Source: Hanleya hanleyi (lineage: Eukaryota; Mollusca; Polyplacophora; Lepidopleurida; Hanleyidae). Taken from it: a stretch of 64,000 nt of DNA. Below, piece by piece: positions 8,534 to 20,879 of this stretch. The translations under genes were made by a program, and so were the position numbers. The notes under the pieces are model-generated. The model searched no databases, was not told where the DNA came from, and was given only the letters and a program-made list of their open reading frames with translations. Location of the stretch: the NCBI GenBank assembly GCA_036873755.1, contig JAVTVY010025321.1, forward strand, positions 1 through 64,000. Reading direction: 5' to 3'. The number at the start of each line of letters is the position of its first letter. Position 1 is the first letter of the stretch.

Positions 8534-9084
8534 GCAAGAATAATTATTTCCCACCTTTTCATACACCACAATGACAGTAGATGTCATAAAAATGCTTTCT
8601 ATACGCCCTACATCGATCTACATACCCCTCCTCTACTAGATCTCCGTCTCTAATGACATTTCCGGTAACATAATGTTAAAGAATTCGCCACGAATCCCGG
8701 TACACGGTCCGCGGTAATACATTCTCCACGATATGGCTGTTTTCCAGTAACTGATAAAAAGACTTCCGAAGACTTTTGAAATCGAGGCCGAACGGCTTCG
8801 AATGCAGGAGAACTTACCCCATGGCATTCTCCACGCCCATTGAGTTTTCACCATAGTTCACGTCTGCTCATCCATTTACTGTTGGTTGTTTGCAGACACC
8901 CGAATTACCCCCTGTACCGGGATTCGTGTGGAAAGTCGGTATACGGCTTTAACATTATGTTACCGGACTTGTCATTAGAGACGGAGATCTAGTAGAGGAG
9001 GGGTATGTAGATCGATGTAGGGCGTATAGAAAGCATTTTTATGACATCTATTGTATGAAAAGGTGGGAAATAATTATATTCTTG
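8534..9084. mobile_element. Foldback element with long inverted arms
   Basis: The left arm (about 8534-8725) and right arm (about 8899-9084) are inverted copies. Anchors are AATTATTTCCCACCTTTTCATA, ATGCTTTCTATACGCCCTAC, CTCCTCTACTAGATCTCCGT, CATAATGTTAAAG and ACGAATCCCGGTACA. The loop (8726-8898) contains CATTCTCCACG twice in inverted context. No coding capacity; a MITE or foldback element. Confidence 0.8.
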
Positions 9085-9089
9085 AACTA

Positions 9090-10200
9090 GAGCCTTGGGC
9101 ACTGAAACGAGGCTATTTAAATGTAAAATAGACTGTTGGAATAATTCCACTAACAATTTGATGTTAAGTCCCATGGCGAAGAGCAGTCTCACACATTTTT
9201 CTCAACAAGGATCTCTAGTGCATTAGTGTAATTGTACACATATATATTTAAAAAAATAACTTGTGACCGATGGGACAGACATTTATTATGAAACCAACCT
9301 GATGAAATGATAAATAATGTCTTCTCTGCATGTTACCAATATTTGTTAAATATTTCACTTTTTTTCAGATTATAGAAAGCATATCCTACAATGTAAAATC
9401 CTCATGGTTAGATGGACTGGGGCTATGCTAGCATGCCCCTCTCATGGCATCATATTATATACATGTACATGTACCTCCTCCTGCCAGTATACCCCTAGTT
9501 TGGAAGGTTACAAATTCTGACAATGGTTGTTATATTATGCAGACTTGTACATGTAGATCATGATGACTTGGAGTTTGACCCTATCAATTGACCCTATCAG
9601 CTAAGTGAACCAAGCCACTGACCTAGGTCATGCATAAGTCTGTGCTCTAAATGGTATGGAGGGGCTGGTGGAGGGGATGTTTGTGTATAAGTCCCCAAGT
9701 TACATACCGAGAATACATTTTCCACAAGAATGGAAGCCTAGAAAATTAGAATTTCTTGCCAACATGGCAAACATCTGGTAAGTCTGCCTTGAACTATTTT
9801 CTTCTGTATATATTAAGTGCGCTAAATAAAGTTTTTATCAACCAGCGATTTACGACATCCTTTCAGGAAAACTCTAAGTCAACCTCTTAATAGTATCCAT
9901 TTTGTATTCATGCTCTAAAACAGGAAAACTCTGTGAAAATGACATATGAACATATATAAGAATAGCAGAAAATATTTAACTTCACTAATACAGACCAGGT
10001 GAAACAAAATCTAGCCAAAATAGTTTACCAAACTATCTGCAGTAGCTGAATAACTTGAGGACTCTTTTCTTCTGCTCTTCCTCTCAAAGCCTAAAGTAGT
10101 TAAATAAAAAACCAGTCACCCTGGCAACCGTACCATCTGTGCTCCAACTTTTCTCGACTATAAGACAGGACCATTAGTCCCTACGGGTCTAAATCGCCCC
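9090..10200. other. No recognisable gene
   Basis: AT-rich. One short open stretch (9639-9775) ends exactly at a GTAAGT donor-like site, but no acceptor or homology supports it as an exon. Confidence 0.4.
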
Positions 10201-10205
10201 GTAAA

Positions 10206-10232
10206 ATATATATATATATATATATATATATA
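10206..10232. repeat. TA microsatellite
   Basis: About thirteen TA units. Confidence 0.9.
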
Positions 10233-10370
10233 ATCACAACAACATGAACGACCAAGTGACTGTGATAATAACCAGGGCGAGACTACAAGTGGCATGTAGT
10301 GCAATTAACACGACGTTATTTTTCTGTTGAAGAAACGCAGTAGGAAAAGGATTTGAAGATATTTTAAGCA

Positions 10371-10588
10371 GGATTTGCGGCACAATACATCGTACTACAT
10401 AAGTTATAATCCGTATCCCGGGGATTTGCAGCAAAATACATCGTGGTATACATAAGATATAAACACTATCCAAATGGATTTGCAGCACAATACTTTGTGG
10501 AAAAGGAGCCTTTAGCCCTATCCAGAGCATTTGCAGCAACATACATCGTACTGCATGGGTTATAAGCCCTGTCTCAAGGATCAGCAGC
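10371..10588. repeat. 51-54 bp tandem repeat, four copies
   Basis: Units start at GGATTTGCGGC (10371), GGATTTGCAGC (10422), GGATTTGCAGC (10476), GCATTTGCAGC (10527) and a partial at 10578. Each carries AATACATCGT-GTA about 12 bp in. Confidence 0.85.
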
Positions 10589-10676
10589 GCCTAACAGAGA
10601 GTTACATACACGTATATGTAATCGAGTGTTTATTACTTTGGCAAGAGGATATCCCCAAATCCAACAGTGTGAACCT

Positions 10677-11232
10677 GGGGCCGATTTCATGAAACCTCAC
10701 TTGACTTGACTTTTTCAAGGGCGATTATTACACTTGACCAAGTGCACTTCAAAAAATCCTCAAGTTGCGTTTTACCAAACGTTTTTGACTGCACTTGGTC
10801 AAGTGATGTTTGAAGTGACCTTTTTGGAACTATTTTGTGTGGTTTGGTAATAAATAGTACCTCCGCAGAATCAAGTGTATGCTCAAAGTACTTGATGCAC
10901 AGGAGTCGATCGGTAAAATTCCAGGTGTCAAATAAATATGTTTGTGCCATTTTCGGATCTATGAGATGAAGAAGGATGCCCATACATTGCACGGACACAT
11001 AAAAAAATCTTAGTTTTCGACACCATCTCCCTTCATATTGGTCATTTCAAATACGTTTCTATTTCAAGTGCGGTTTTTAAGAGAGATCAGACCACATTTG
11101 AACTCAAGTGCGATTTCAGGTTCAAGTGAACTTAAATGAAAAGCAAAATTTCGAGTCAAGAGATGTTTTCAAGTGCACTTGAACTTTCAAGTGCAAAAAT
11201 TGCTTTAAGTGAGTTTTCATGAAATCGGCCCC
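10677..11232. mobile_element. Harbinger-like MITE, complete copy
   Basis: Inverted termini GGGGCCGATTTCATGAAA face each other at the two ends, 556 bp apart. The terminal style (GGGCC followed by a TTTCAT-AAA block) is that of PIF/Harbinger-type non-autonomous elements, though no clear 3-bp target duplication is visible. A second copy lies inverted at 58611-59109. Both contain an open frame reading FEHTLDSA-VLFITKP-K-VPKRSLQTSLD, which follows from their common ancestry and resembles no known protein. Confidence 0.75.
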
Positions 11233-11829
11233 CGGACTGAACTAGTGTAATCATTAATTATGAATGACTCAATTAATTAGTGTACTATGAATGTAAAAGG
11301 TATGCTGTTTTTTAATATCAGCGAAACGGATAATACCGACAATAACAAAACTAGCGCAGGCCGTGCACAGTATCTTGAAGCAGTACCAGTTTCGGGAGTA
11401 GTGGCCCGAATGCTATAAGCGGGATCAGTAGGGTCAAAGGGGATAAGGCTGCTGGGGTACTCGTCTCCATCCCTCTCATCGCACCAAATCTCAGGGTCCT
11501 TCTCTGCAACGACAAAAACATTAGTATTAGGCCTGGAAAAAGCAACAATGATTTTCTATGATTCAAAATCAGGAGCAAAGGTTAAAGGGTCGTGATAAAT
11601 TGTGCATTTTTTCCCTCTTACGTTTTGCTTCACAAGGGGCGTCCAGATATATGCGTACTGGGACAAAATCCGCTGTTTCCATAAATGACCTGCTAGCTGG
11701 TTATTACTATTGGTCTGTATTCTGTACCAAACTGTCACGATATTCATCTCACTACCCTGATAGTGTAATGTGCGTATACACAACCAGACAAAGTGCGTGT
11801 TTGGTGTTCACAGCTGGTCAACGTCAGAA

Positions 11830-12120
11830 AGTAGTGTTGGTTAATGGTGTCAACCAATTTCAATACCAAAAATGGCGTTGATTCCAGTTCAACGCCAAAT
11901 AGTGATGTTAATAGTAATGGTGTTGGTCAACACCAATAAATGGAGTTAAAGATGACTCGCTCAACACCATATTTTGATGTTAATGAGAAGTACTTAATAT
12001 ACTGGCTCAACATCAAATAATGGATTTGGCCAACACCAATAAACGGTGTTGGTTACATATAAGGTAGACTTCAATTCAACAACACAACACATTATTTGTG
12101 TTAACCAACACCATTTTTCT
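11830..12120. repeat. Degenerate GTGTTG/CAACAC inverted-repeat block
   Basis: Multiple short units such as AATGGTGTTGGTCAACACCA alternate in orientation with a period near 30-50 bp. It may be a decayed MITE: TTGGTTAATGGTGTCAACC on the left pairs loosely with TTAACCAACACCATTTTT on the right. Confidence 0.5.
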
Positions 12121-12129
12121 TACTGTGTA

Positions 12130-13430
12130 TGACATAAATAAACTGAGCTAAAGGGGGCGGAAGTTTTCAGCATAAACTGCAATATAAGACAGCAATGGAT
12201 ATGAAGGTTTATACCAGGTTTAACTACTTAAAGGTCAAGCTAATAATGCAGAAAAAAACATTCTAGACAGATTGAGAAAATAATGCGTCCAGTGGCATTG
12301 ACAAGTACTAATTAACCTTGACCCCTGGTATGTCTCAACAACCAGGTTTTGAAAGGTTCTGTATAGATACATTTTGCTGGCCATGTGGTTGTCAGTCCGA
12401 AACATTACATATGTCGTTCATCGGATAGGCCAATGATCAAGAGATGTTTAGTCTTTGAACAATGTATACACTTTTATATATCTGTAAAGCGTTAACGGCA
12501 TATAGTTCCCGATATATCCCCAAAACTTAAACAGACGATATTCGTGCTTCTCCACGGACTGTAGCTATACTTATCAAGGACAGCTGGACACAAATAGATT
12601 TTCAACAGTATACCTTAAAATTCAAAAGAAGCGCCAAGAAATGCCGCTCGTGGTTGGTTACTTCTCTTGACTACGAAAGAAAATATTAAGGTTGTGGTTT
12701 ACTGTTCAACTTCAGACACTGAAACTGGATGATACCGATGCTACCGAAAACACGAGAGCCCTACCTGAAGGGGGTAGACTGACGGTAAGACGGTACCAGA
12801 ACGTCACGTCATTCTCTGAACATCCCGAATCACATAGGAACTCAATATACACCTCATTCTCAGGGCTCTGTTTGCACTTGTAGTACTGATGCTGAATTAC
12901 AAAAAGATCCGGATGAGATATATCGCCTAAATTGAAGCAATAACGTTTCTATCGAGATCCATTAGGATACATTAACATATTATGACATATGGACAGAGAC
13001 AGACAGTAAGTTATTGATAGTCTAATGGGTTATTGATATTTGTGGAGTGTCGTATATTCTGACATGTGATATGACAATGGCTCATATCACGTCAATCTGT
13101 TTAGTTAATGTAGTTCCCTGTTATGAAAAGGCATAAGTCGCGAGTATGGTTGAGACACAAATTAATGCGATATGGCAATACTACATGCCTACATGGTAAT
13201 GATTTCTCATACCGTAGTACATACTTTAATTAAAGACAAAATATACGGCAAACATCTCTTTGATGCTTCTATCATCCAACGTTATGTGTTATCTGACTTA
13301 CCGGAAAACACACAGCTGTACTCATCGTCTGGTCTGTCAAGCTGCAAAATATAAATTCAATCTATGATATCTTCAGCATAGTTTGTTTAGATCTTCTGTA
13401 TTTTTCGTACTATACAGCTAGCATATATAC
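12130..13430. other. No recognisable feature
   Basis: Short frames only; no repeats or terminal structures recognised. Confidence 0.5.
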
Positions 13431-13439
13431 TCTCGGGAG

Positions 13440-14675
13440 GGACCAAACACATACTGTAAAAAATATCCGGTCAGAACGACCAAGCACATACTGTAAAAAA
13501 TATCCGGTCAGAACGACCAAGCACATACTGTAAAAAATATCCGGTCAGAACGACCAAGCACATACTGTAAAAAATATCCGGTCAGAACGACCAAGCACAT
13601 ACTGTAAAAAATATCCGGTCAGAACGACCAAGCACATACTGTAAAAATATCCGGTCAGAACGACCAAGCACATACTGTAAAAAATATCCGGTCAGAACGA
13701 CCAAGCACATACTGTAAAAAATATCCGGTCAGAACGACCAAGCACATACTGTAAAAAATATCCGGTCAGAATGACCAGGCACATACTGTAAAAAATATAC
13801 GGTCAGAACGACCAAGCACATACTGTAAAAAATATCCGGTCAGAACGACTAAGCACATACTGTAAAAAATATCCGGTCTGAACAACCAAGCACATACTGT
13901 AAAAAATATCCGGCCAGAACGACCAAGCACAGACTGTAAAAAATATCCGGTCAGAACGACCAAGCACATACTGTAAAAAATATCCGGTCAGAACGACCAA
14001 GCACATACTGTAAAAAATATCCGGTCAGAACGACCAAGCACATACTGTAAAAAATATCCGGTCAGAACGACCAAGCACATACTGTAAAAAATATCCGGTC
14101 AGAATGACCAAGCATATACTGTGAAACAGATCCGGTCAGAGAAACTAAGCATATACTGTCAAACAGATCCGGTCAGAGAAACCAAGCATATACTGTCAAA
14201 CAGATCCGGTCAGAACGACCGATAATATACTGTCAAAAAGATCCGATCAGAGCCAAACTGTGAGAAGGATACGGGGAGTGCGACCAAGAACATAATGTCG
14301 ACAGGATACGGTCAGAGAGACCAAGCGTACATTCACAAAAAGATAGTCTGCACGACCAATAATATAAGATCAGATGGAGGAGGCCAGAGTGACCATGCTA
14401 TACTGTCAGGAGGACAAGGCCAGAGCGACCAAGCATATGCTGTCAGAAAGATACGATCAGAGCGAGCAAGCATATACAGTCAGAAGGATAAAATCAGAGC
14501 GACCGAGAATATATGGTTGGAAGAAGATCAGAGCGAATCAGCATACGTGGCTGGAAGGCGGAGATCAGGGCGTCCAAGCATATACTGTCAAAAAGATGAG
14601 GTCAGAGTGGCTAACATATATTGTCGGAAGAAGGTCAGAGTGACCAAGCATAAACTGTCAAAAGGATGACCATCT
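13440..14675. repeat. 37-bp satellite with GGTC-GACC dyads
   Basis: About 22 head-to-tail units of CACATACTGTAAAAAATATC plus CGGTCAGAACGACCAAG up to about 14250. About ten more decayed units follow, in which the ACTGTCA, GATC and GTCAGAGCGACCAAG parts stay recognisable. Each unit has the dyad GGTC-AGAAC-GACC. The left copies are nearly identical and the right ones increasingly diverged, as expected for an array homogenised at one end. Frames on both strands here are by-products of the 37-bp period. Confidence 0.95.
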
Positions 14676-14689
14676 CCTTCTGACAATGT

Positions 14690-15840
14690 TATTAAACATA
14701 TCCGCTTCTTCGTCATTTGAGGACAATGCCTAGAGAAAAGTTTGTTCAACCGAATATATGATGTGCTGTAATCAGCATGATGGAAGTTTATCTCTTGGAA
14801 ATATATTAAATGTGCATTCATCGTCAAAAGAACGTCTGTATAGAGAAAGCATTAAACATGACATTGCTGCCATAATAAGCGAAGTATGAGCAGTTTTCTG
14901 TAATAAAATTGTGTTATAAATTAAATTCACTATGAATGAATTAAAAAATAGTTACGGTAAGATACGATCGACAACCTTAGATGTTACGTTAGTATAGAGC
15001 TAAAATTCAATTTTGTTTAAATTTGCACAAAAAAATGATGTGTTTCATGAAGACAGAATACCAAAGTTTTACGTCACTTTTGACCATGAGCTTTAACAAT
15101 GTCAAACTTCCGAGTCGATAATTTGTCCACAGGAGAAACATAGCTTTTTTGTGCAGTATCAAAACAGATAATTTCTTGGCTTTACTGAAGTAACACCTTA
15201 AAGAGTTTATGGTGTTTTACCGTAACTACTCATTAAAAAAATTATATATTTACCATAGTTTTGTATTCGGATCGGTTTCCGCCTGCAAAATTAAAAGCAG
15301 GACAAAAGTGTGAAACAAATATCTTTCAGATCGTTGAACTATCCATAAAAGAAAGTCTTATCTCTTTTCTTTGCAGATAGTACAATACGATAACTTGCTT
15401 TAGTGGCATCTAGAAGCTGGACATGGTTAAAATATTTCGACATTTCGCTCATATGATTCTCCCCGAGCAAAACGTTCCTCTCGCACCATGGCCAGGCTTA
15501 ATGCCTTTGTGGAGGCTAAGAATGTCCGGTGGCTACGGGTGTCCGGCTCCGATCTTCTAACCCAGGTAGGACACCTTTTTCCACATTGGGGGCAAGTGTC
15601 CGTCTTAGTTGCAATAGTTAAGGACATGAAAAGAGATTCTATTCACCAGGACATTCTTATCCATCACACCGGCACGTTTCCTGTTGAGTCTGTTTTACTA
15701 AAAAAAAGGGCGTGATTTGTAACTTGGTTCATTCCACCAGCCACCCGATTGGACATAACAATTCTTCCGGAACTCGATTAGCTCTCGTGGGATTTGCCGC
15801 GATAGCTTCGGTGCAAAAGGGTATTTCTGTGATCATACCC
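14690..15840. other. No recognisable gene
   Basis: Short frames only. A minus-strand frame near 15430-15627 contains TCPQCGKRCPTW but nothing further supports it. Confidence 0.4.
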
Positions 15841-15845
15841 GTTAA

Positions 15846-16407
15846 CCCTACCTGGCCTGGGAGGGGGGGGCCGAAATGAACGGCCAAAAAACGAAAGCTG
15901 AAACTCCGTGACTTTATAGTTTATCATATTGGGGTCATTTTGAGCCTATTTGCATAACCCCCCGAGCAGAGGATCATGAGACAATTCAAGATGGCGGTCA
16001 CGTGGGGTTTCAGAAAAGTGAGGATTTTGCCATATTTCTTCAAAATTTCTGCTTTTCCGCGATGAAAAGCGGACAAAAACTATTTTATTTCACATCACAT
16101 TAATATTTACTAATTTATCACGCAGTTTTTGCGGAGAAATTGCATAAATAAAAAATTCGGGAAATCTGACTGAAAAATCAGCCAAAAAATGCTGTTTTTG
16201 AAAATGACGTCACTGTAACGTCATCAAGGCGGCCATCTTGGATTATTTTTACATTTTCTGGTAGAGGTTGACCCAAGGGTATAGTGTGATAAGTTTCAGC
16301 CCTCTAGCTCAAGGGGTAAGAAAAATAATTAGGGGGGCCATTTCGCGCCCCCCCCCCCCCGTCCACGCAGGCCACAACAGGTCCCAAAAAGCCCAGGCCA
16401 TATAGGG
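15846..16407. mobile_element. piggyBac-like MITE, copy A
   Basis: TTAA (15842-15845 and 16408-16411) flanks inverted ends CCCTACCTGGCCTGGG and CCCAGGCCATATAGGG; poly-G or poly-C runs lie just inside each end. The interior has TGACGTCA (16205-16212) followed by GGCCATCTTG, and CAAGATGGCGG near 15988. TTAA plus CCCTA is the piggyBac signature; no transposase is present. Confidence 0.85.
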
Positions 16408-16424
16408 TTAACTTGGTTTACTCA

Positions 16425-17456
16425 TGCCGAGCGAATTCCTCCACGCACGTTTGCTCGGGGTCAGCAGTTCCGTGTGCATGAATCCGAATCCTAACGCTCG
16501 CCCCACCCAATCCTTGCTCTCGTGAAGTATTCCAAGGTCGCGGATAAAGTTCTGTGGACTCGCAGCAGTTCACGGTCACGAGCATCGCTCCCCATGTAAT
16601 GGGGCGCTGACGTGACACAATATCGACGCTTCGGTATGAAAGGTGATGGTGAAATGTTAAATGTCGCTATAGACGACCAATAGCTCTCCAGAGCTAATGT
16701 TTTTATGTTAAACACTCCCTCGTCTTTAAATAAAATTTACTTGAACTTAATGGAGAAGTCTCTTCTCATCCATAATACTTTAGCCCGAAGTCTCCGGCTA
16801 TTTTCGCCGACAACATTCGGGTCAAGCGGACCGAGATAGACCCCGGACATTGGCGAAAATTTGTCCGAGCGCATGAAACTTTGCATACGGGTGAGGAATA
16901 TTTCAAGAGCACAAGGACTGTATGAGATGAGAGCCAGGATTTCTGGTCCATGCACACTGAGTTCAATCTAGCCCAGAACACACTAGCTGCAAAAGTGACC
17001 TCTGGCTTAGTGGATTTCTTGGAGCAGAAACGGAATTATGTTCACACATGCGTACACTTAATTTTCGGCGAAACCAATCTCACGTTCGGGTATTTCCGTA
17101 TTGGCGGAACTTAGCACAGCTGATGATTATGGAGCTAGATTGCTATTATTCAACTAAACATGTAAATACTTTTGTATAAATTGAATGTATTATGTTCTTA
17201 TGGTTAAAATTAACTTCATTGCACAATAAAATGCGACCGGATCGCTCGATTATCAAAGGCACTATTTCGTAGCCGGCTCACTACGTGATCGCCGTACGCT
17301 CTCCACGGGTGGCTTTCTGTGCGTTCTGTGTGAGAGGCTACTTTCCGCCAATACGGAAATAGCCGAATGTGACATTGCACTGAGTTTACCCCGAGCAAAC
17401 GGAAATAGATGGATGAACAAGAAACTGAGGTGCCTACGTGGAGGAGTTCGCCAGGC
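16425..17456. mobile_element. About 1-kb element with CCTCCACG termini
   Basis: The left end (GCCGAGCGAATTCCTCCACG) and inverted right end (GCCTGGCGAACTCCTCCACG) match each other and the ends of 25697-25909. Internal GAAATAGATGGAT and GGATTTCTGGTCCATGCA are also shared, so this is a longer member of the same non-autonomous family. Confidence 0.65.
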
Positions 17457-17597
17457 TTGTTATATGAGATTGAAAAGCTAAACTGAGACACATGTATTGC
17501 TACAAGAAACATATATGAACTCTGTCGTGGTGTCGCAACGACGAAATCTCAACGAGCATGTTCGCTTCGACATGGGAATCAGGGCAGACCTGTCGTA

Positions 17598-17955
17598 CAC
17601 TCTGAGAAATATTCAGGTAATAGTCCTGAACTGATCAGGTTGTATATCCACAACTCAATTTCATGGATTTTGGTTAAAATTCAGGGCTGATTACCTGAAT
17701 TTCAGCAAAAAGATCCCTAAATGACAAGATTTTCCTGTTATTCAGGCAAATTTATCACCCTGATTGGCAAGTTCCTGACCTTATTATTCAGGTACGTAAA
17801 ATACCCTAAAATTCAGGTAATTTAGCTTTAATTCAGGAATGATATACCTGAATTTCAGGAAATTATCCCTGGATTTCAGGTAAAATCCCTGAAATTGAGT
17901 TGTGGATGGGCAACGTGATATATTCAGGATTATTCCCTGAATATTTCTGAGATTG
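17598..17955. mobile_element. TA-flanked palindromic MITE, copy 1
   Basis: Flanked by TA on both sides (17596-17597 and 17956-17957). Ends CACTCTGAGAAATATTCAGG and CCTGAATATTTCTGAGATTG are inverted. The interior is full of CCTGAA/TTCAGG, with ACAACTCAATTTCA and its complement near the two ends. The TA duplication suggests Tc1/mariner mobilisation. A second copy is nested at 19368-19723. Confidence 0.85.
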
Positions 17956-18029
17956 TAAGGAAGAGAACGACTAAGCACAAAAAAGCACGACCAAGCCTGC
18001 TGTGGAAACGGCATTTCAAAAGGAAGAAT

Positions 18030-18610
18030 GGACTTGATAGTGGGAGCTGTAATTTGCCGCTGCCACATGTCGTGTTCTGTTGAAATGAGCCTTCGTTACC
18101 AAATTCCAGGGCACACAACCCGACCAACCACAAATCTCTGGAAATAGCCCTGGTTCTAACTGAGCGGCTCGGCGTAATATTGTGGTTGTCTGATATCCAA
18201 ACGGCACTTCAGAATACAAAATGAGCTATTTTGCAGTTGCAGTTTGTTCATATCGCATGTCGTATTCTGTTGGAATGGTTCTTCAGTGCGCAATTCCACA
18301 GCACGCAAGACGACAAATCACAACGTTCGGGAAATAGTCTTGGGTCTAATTGAACGGATCGACGGAAGTATGGTTGCCTTCTGGGTAAAGATTGGGCTAT
18401 TTGTCGGGATTTGTAGTTTGTGACCGCCAAGATCGTGTGCTGTAGAAATGAGCCTTCCAGGCCAAATTCCACAGCACGCCACATCACAGACCACACAGAC
18501 AAATCGCTTTTGAAATAGCCTTGATTAACATGTATTTGGGCGGCGCAACTTAGCGGGACTACAGAATAGAGAAGGGGCTATTTTCAGCGTTGTAGTTTGT
18601 CCCTGTCTCC
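18030..18610. repeat. About 180-bp tandem repeat, three diverged copies
   Basis: Anchors such as GTCGTGTTCTGTTGAAATGAG, AATTCCA-AGCACGC and GGGCTATTT recur at about 18067, 18250 and 18432. Minus-strand frames share CV-WN and H-NR-RH patterns through the repeat, not through proven coding. Confidence 0.65.
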
Positions 18611-18969
18611 GTGTAATCATGCATCTTACCATGATTTCAATCCTCCTGTCCGAGGTCCCCGAGACGCGAACACAAGGGTTTGGCATGTTTTGATTGTAGT
18701 ATACTGTTCCTTTCATGAATCCATAGGGCCGTCTACCATCAGTTTGAATAGATGTATAATTCCTAGAGTAAAGAAGACATACTGATAAACCAATTATACT
18801 TCAATATATTCTTCTTGGATGCAAGGGAACGCGACAACGAAATCAGCTGCTTGCTTATTTTCAAAGAATTATTTCCAAATTCTATCAACAATATCCAGAG
18901 ATTAAACGAGATGGAGATCAATAGAGCGTTCACACTTCCATCGATTGTTACTGATTTAACGATACTTAG

Positions 18970-19850
18970 TCTAGACCCCAGCGATTTCGGGTGGGTGTGG
19001 GGGGTCTGTCCCAGCCTAAGGGTGGGCGCCATTATTTTTGTTATCTTTTGAGGTAGAGGGCTGAACCTTTCTACCTTACTATATATCTGAATCATGCCCT
19101 ACAAGAAAATTTGAAACAAATTCAAGATGGACGGCATGATGACGTCATCTCGTCGGAATCCATTTTTCGCCTATTTTTTTATGATTGATCGATTTTGCGA
19201 GTTTTATTATTTTCGAAATTTGCTTTCAAAAGCTAATTATTGCGATAGAGAATACTTAGTATTGGCAAAATAAATTACTTTTGTGCCATTGTAGGCAATA
19301 AAAATCCGAATGTCTGAGGACACCGTGTGGTCGCCATTTTGAACTTTCCCATGATCCTTCACACCTACACTCTCAGAAATATTCAGGGAATAATCCTGAA
19401 TGGATCAGGCTGCACATCCACAACTCAATTTCAGGGATTTTACCTGAAATCCAGGGATAATTACCTGAATTTCAGGAAAAAGATCCCTGAATGAGAGGAT
19501 TTTCCCTGAAATTCAGGCAAATTTATCATCCTGATTAGTAAGTTCTCGACCCTATTCAGGTACGTAAAATTCCCTAAAATTCAGGTAATTCAGCTCTTAT
19601 TCATGGATGATATACCTGAATTTCAGGAAATTGTCCCTGAATTTCAGGTAAGATCCCTGTAATTGAGTTGTGGATGTGCAGCCTGATCTATTCAGGATTA
19701 TTCCCTGAATATTTCTGAGAGTGTAGGATTATGTAAATTGTCTCTTAATGACGCCAATAAGACTCGCGGAAAAGTTATAATGTTTCAGCTGTATAATTGT
19801 CTTCATTCCGGAGCTACAGTAAAAAGTTTGGTAAGGGGAAGGGGGCGGGG
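18970..19850. mobile_element. Decayed piggyBac-like MITE, copy B, split by an insertion
   Basis: Contains the family features in reverse relative to A: CAAGATGGACGG, TGACGTCA (19140-19147), GTCGCCATTTTGAA with CCCATGATCCTTC, and a G-run (19838-19856). It is interrupted by the TA-flanked MITE at 19368-19723. Termini are too decayed to define. Confidence 0.55.
19368..19723. mobile_element. TA-flanked palindromic MITE, copy 2, nested
   Basis: TA at 19366-19367 and 19724-19725. Perfect 20-bp ends CACTCTCAGAAATATTCAGG and the complement. Very similar to 17598-17955. It lies inside piggyBac-like copy B, so it moved later than that element. Confidence 0.9.
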
Positions 19851-20330
19851 GGGGGGCCATATAAATGGGGGTTGATCAAGTTGCTAGTCAAAGCAACACG
19901 GACACTTTGAGGTGAATTGGAATTTATTCACCAATAGAAATTTTGGAGAGAAAAAAATGAATACATCAGAGGCTTCCAAGCGTTCGATTAAAAAGCTACC
20001 ATGAAAGAGTTGGTCATCTTTAACTGTCGGGAATAAAACTCCCGAGAGCTTGTTCTATCTTCATATTCAAAACTATTATATTGGTGAAATGCTTGTGCGA
20101 CCGACCAGTTTTCTACAAAATAATGTTTCAGTTTAGATTTAAATAGTCAAATGTATGCAGACAAAACAATACTTCAGTGAAACGGGTTTGTCGACAAAGG
20201 AACGTCATATGGTGTCTTCTATTCTGGTATAGAAACTTCGTGTTGATTTTATGCTTGCTTGGATTTGGTAACGGTTTAAAGGGAAAGAATGTCCTATAGA
20301 AAAAAATGCCCGGATCATAGTGCGTTATAA

Positions 20331-20877
20331 CCCTACCAGGCCGGGGGGGGGGGGAATGGGGGGGCGTTATGTCACCCCCTCCACCTACCAAACTTTCTGC
20401 GCTATCTTCGCAACGGTAAAAACTAGAAAGCTGACACTACGTGACTTTATAGTTTATCAAATTGGGGTCATGTTTATCATATTTGCATAACCCCCAGAGA
20501 GAGAATCATGGGTAAATTCAAATGGCGGCTATGAAGGGTACCAGAAAAGTGATGTCATTTTTCTTCACAATTCTTGCGTTCCTGCCAGGAAAAGTGGGCA
20601 AGAACTACTTTATTTCACATCAGATTATTATTTACTAATTTATCGTGCAGTTTTTACAAAGAAAACACATAAATAAGAAAGGTGAACAATCTGACCAAAA
20701 AATCGACAAGAAGTCATCTTTGATTTTTTTTAATTTTTTTTTTTACTTTTTCTGGTAGAGCTTGACTCAAAGATATAGTGTGGTAAGTTTCATCCCCCTA
20801 GCTCATGTGGTAAGAAATGCTCCCCCACCCCCTTCCAAAGGCCTGGAAAGGTCCCATATCGCCCATGCCAGATAGGC
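20331..20877. mobile_element. piggyBac-like MITE, copy C, degenerate ends
   Basis: Starts CCCTACCAGGCCGGGGGG and ends CCCATGCCAGATAGG. Internal sequence matches copy A (TGACTTTATAGTTTATCA-ATTGGGGTCAT, GCATAACCCCC, TGGTAGAGCTTGA). The flanking TTAA motifs have decayed. Confidence 0.7.
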
Positions 20878-20879
20878 TC

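Noticed and set aside
9639..9780. Open stretch ending at GTAAGT
   Set aside because: No acceptor, homology or start context sufficient to call an exon.
13440..14250. Regular repeats superficially like a CRISPR array
   Set aside because: The whole 37-bp unit repeats without unique spacers, and the genome is eukaryotic.
15427..15627. Frame with TCPQCGKRCPTWVRR, like the zinc-finger end of some LINE proteins
   Set aside because: Only one CxxC pair, no His pair, no reverse transcriptase upstream.
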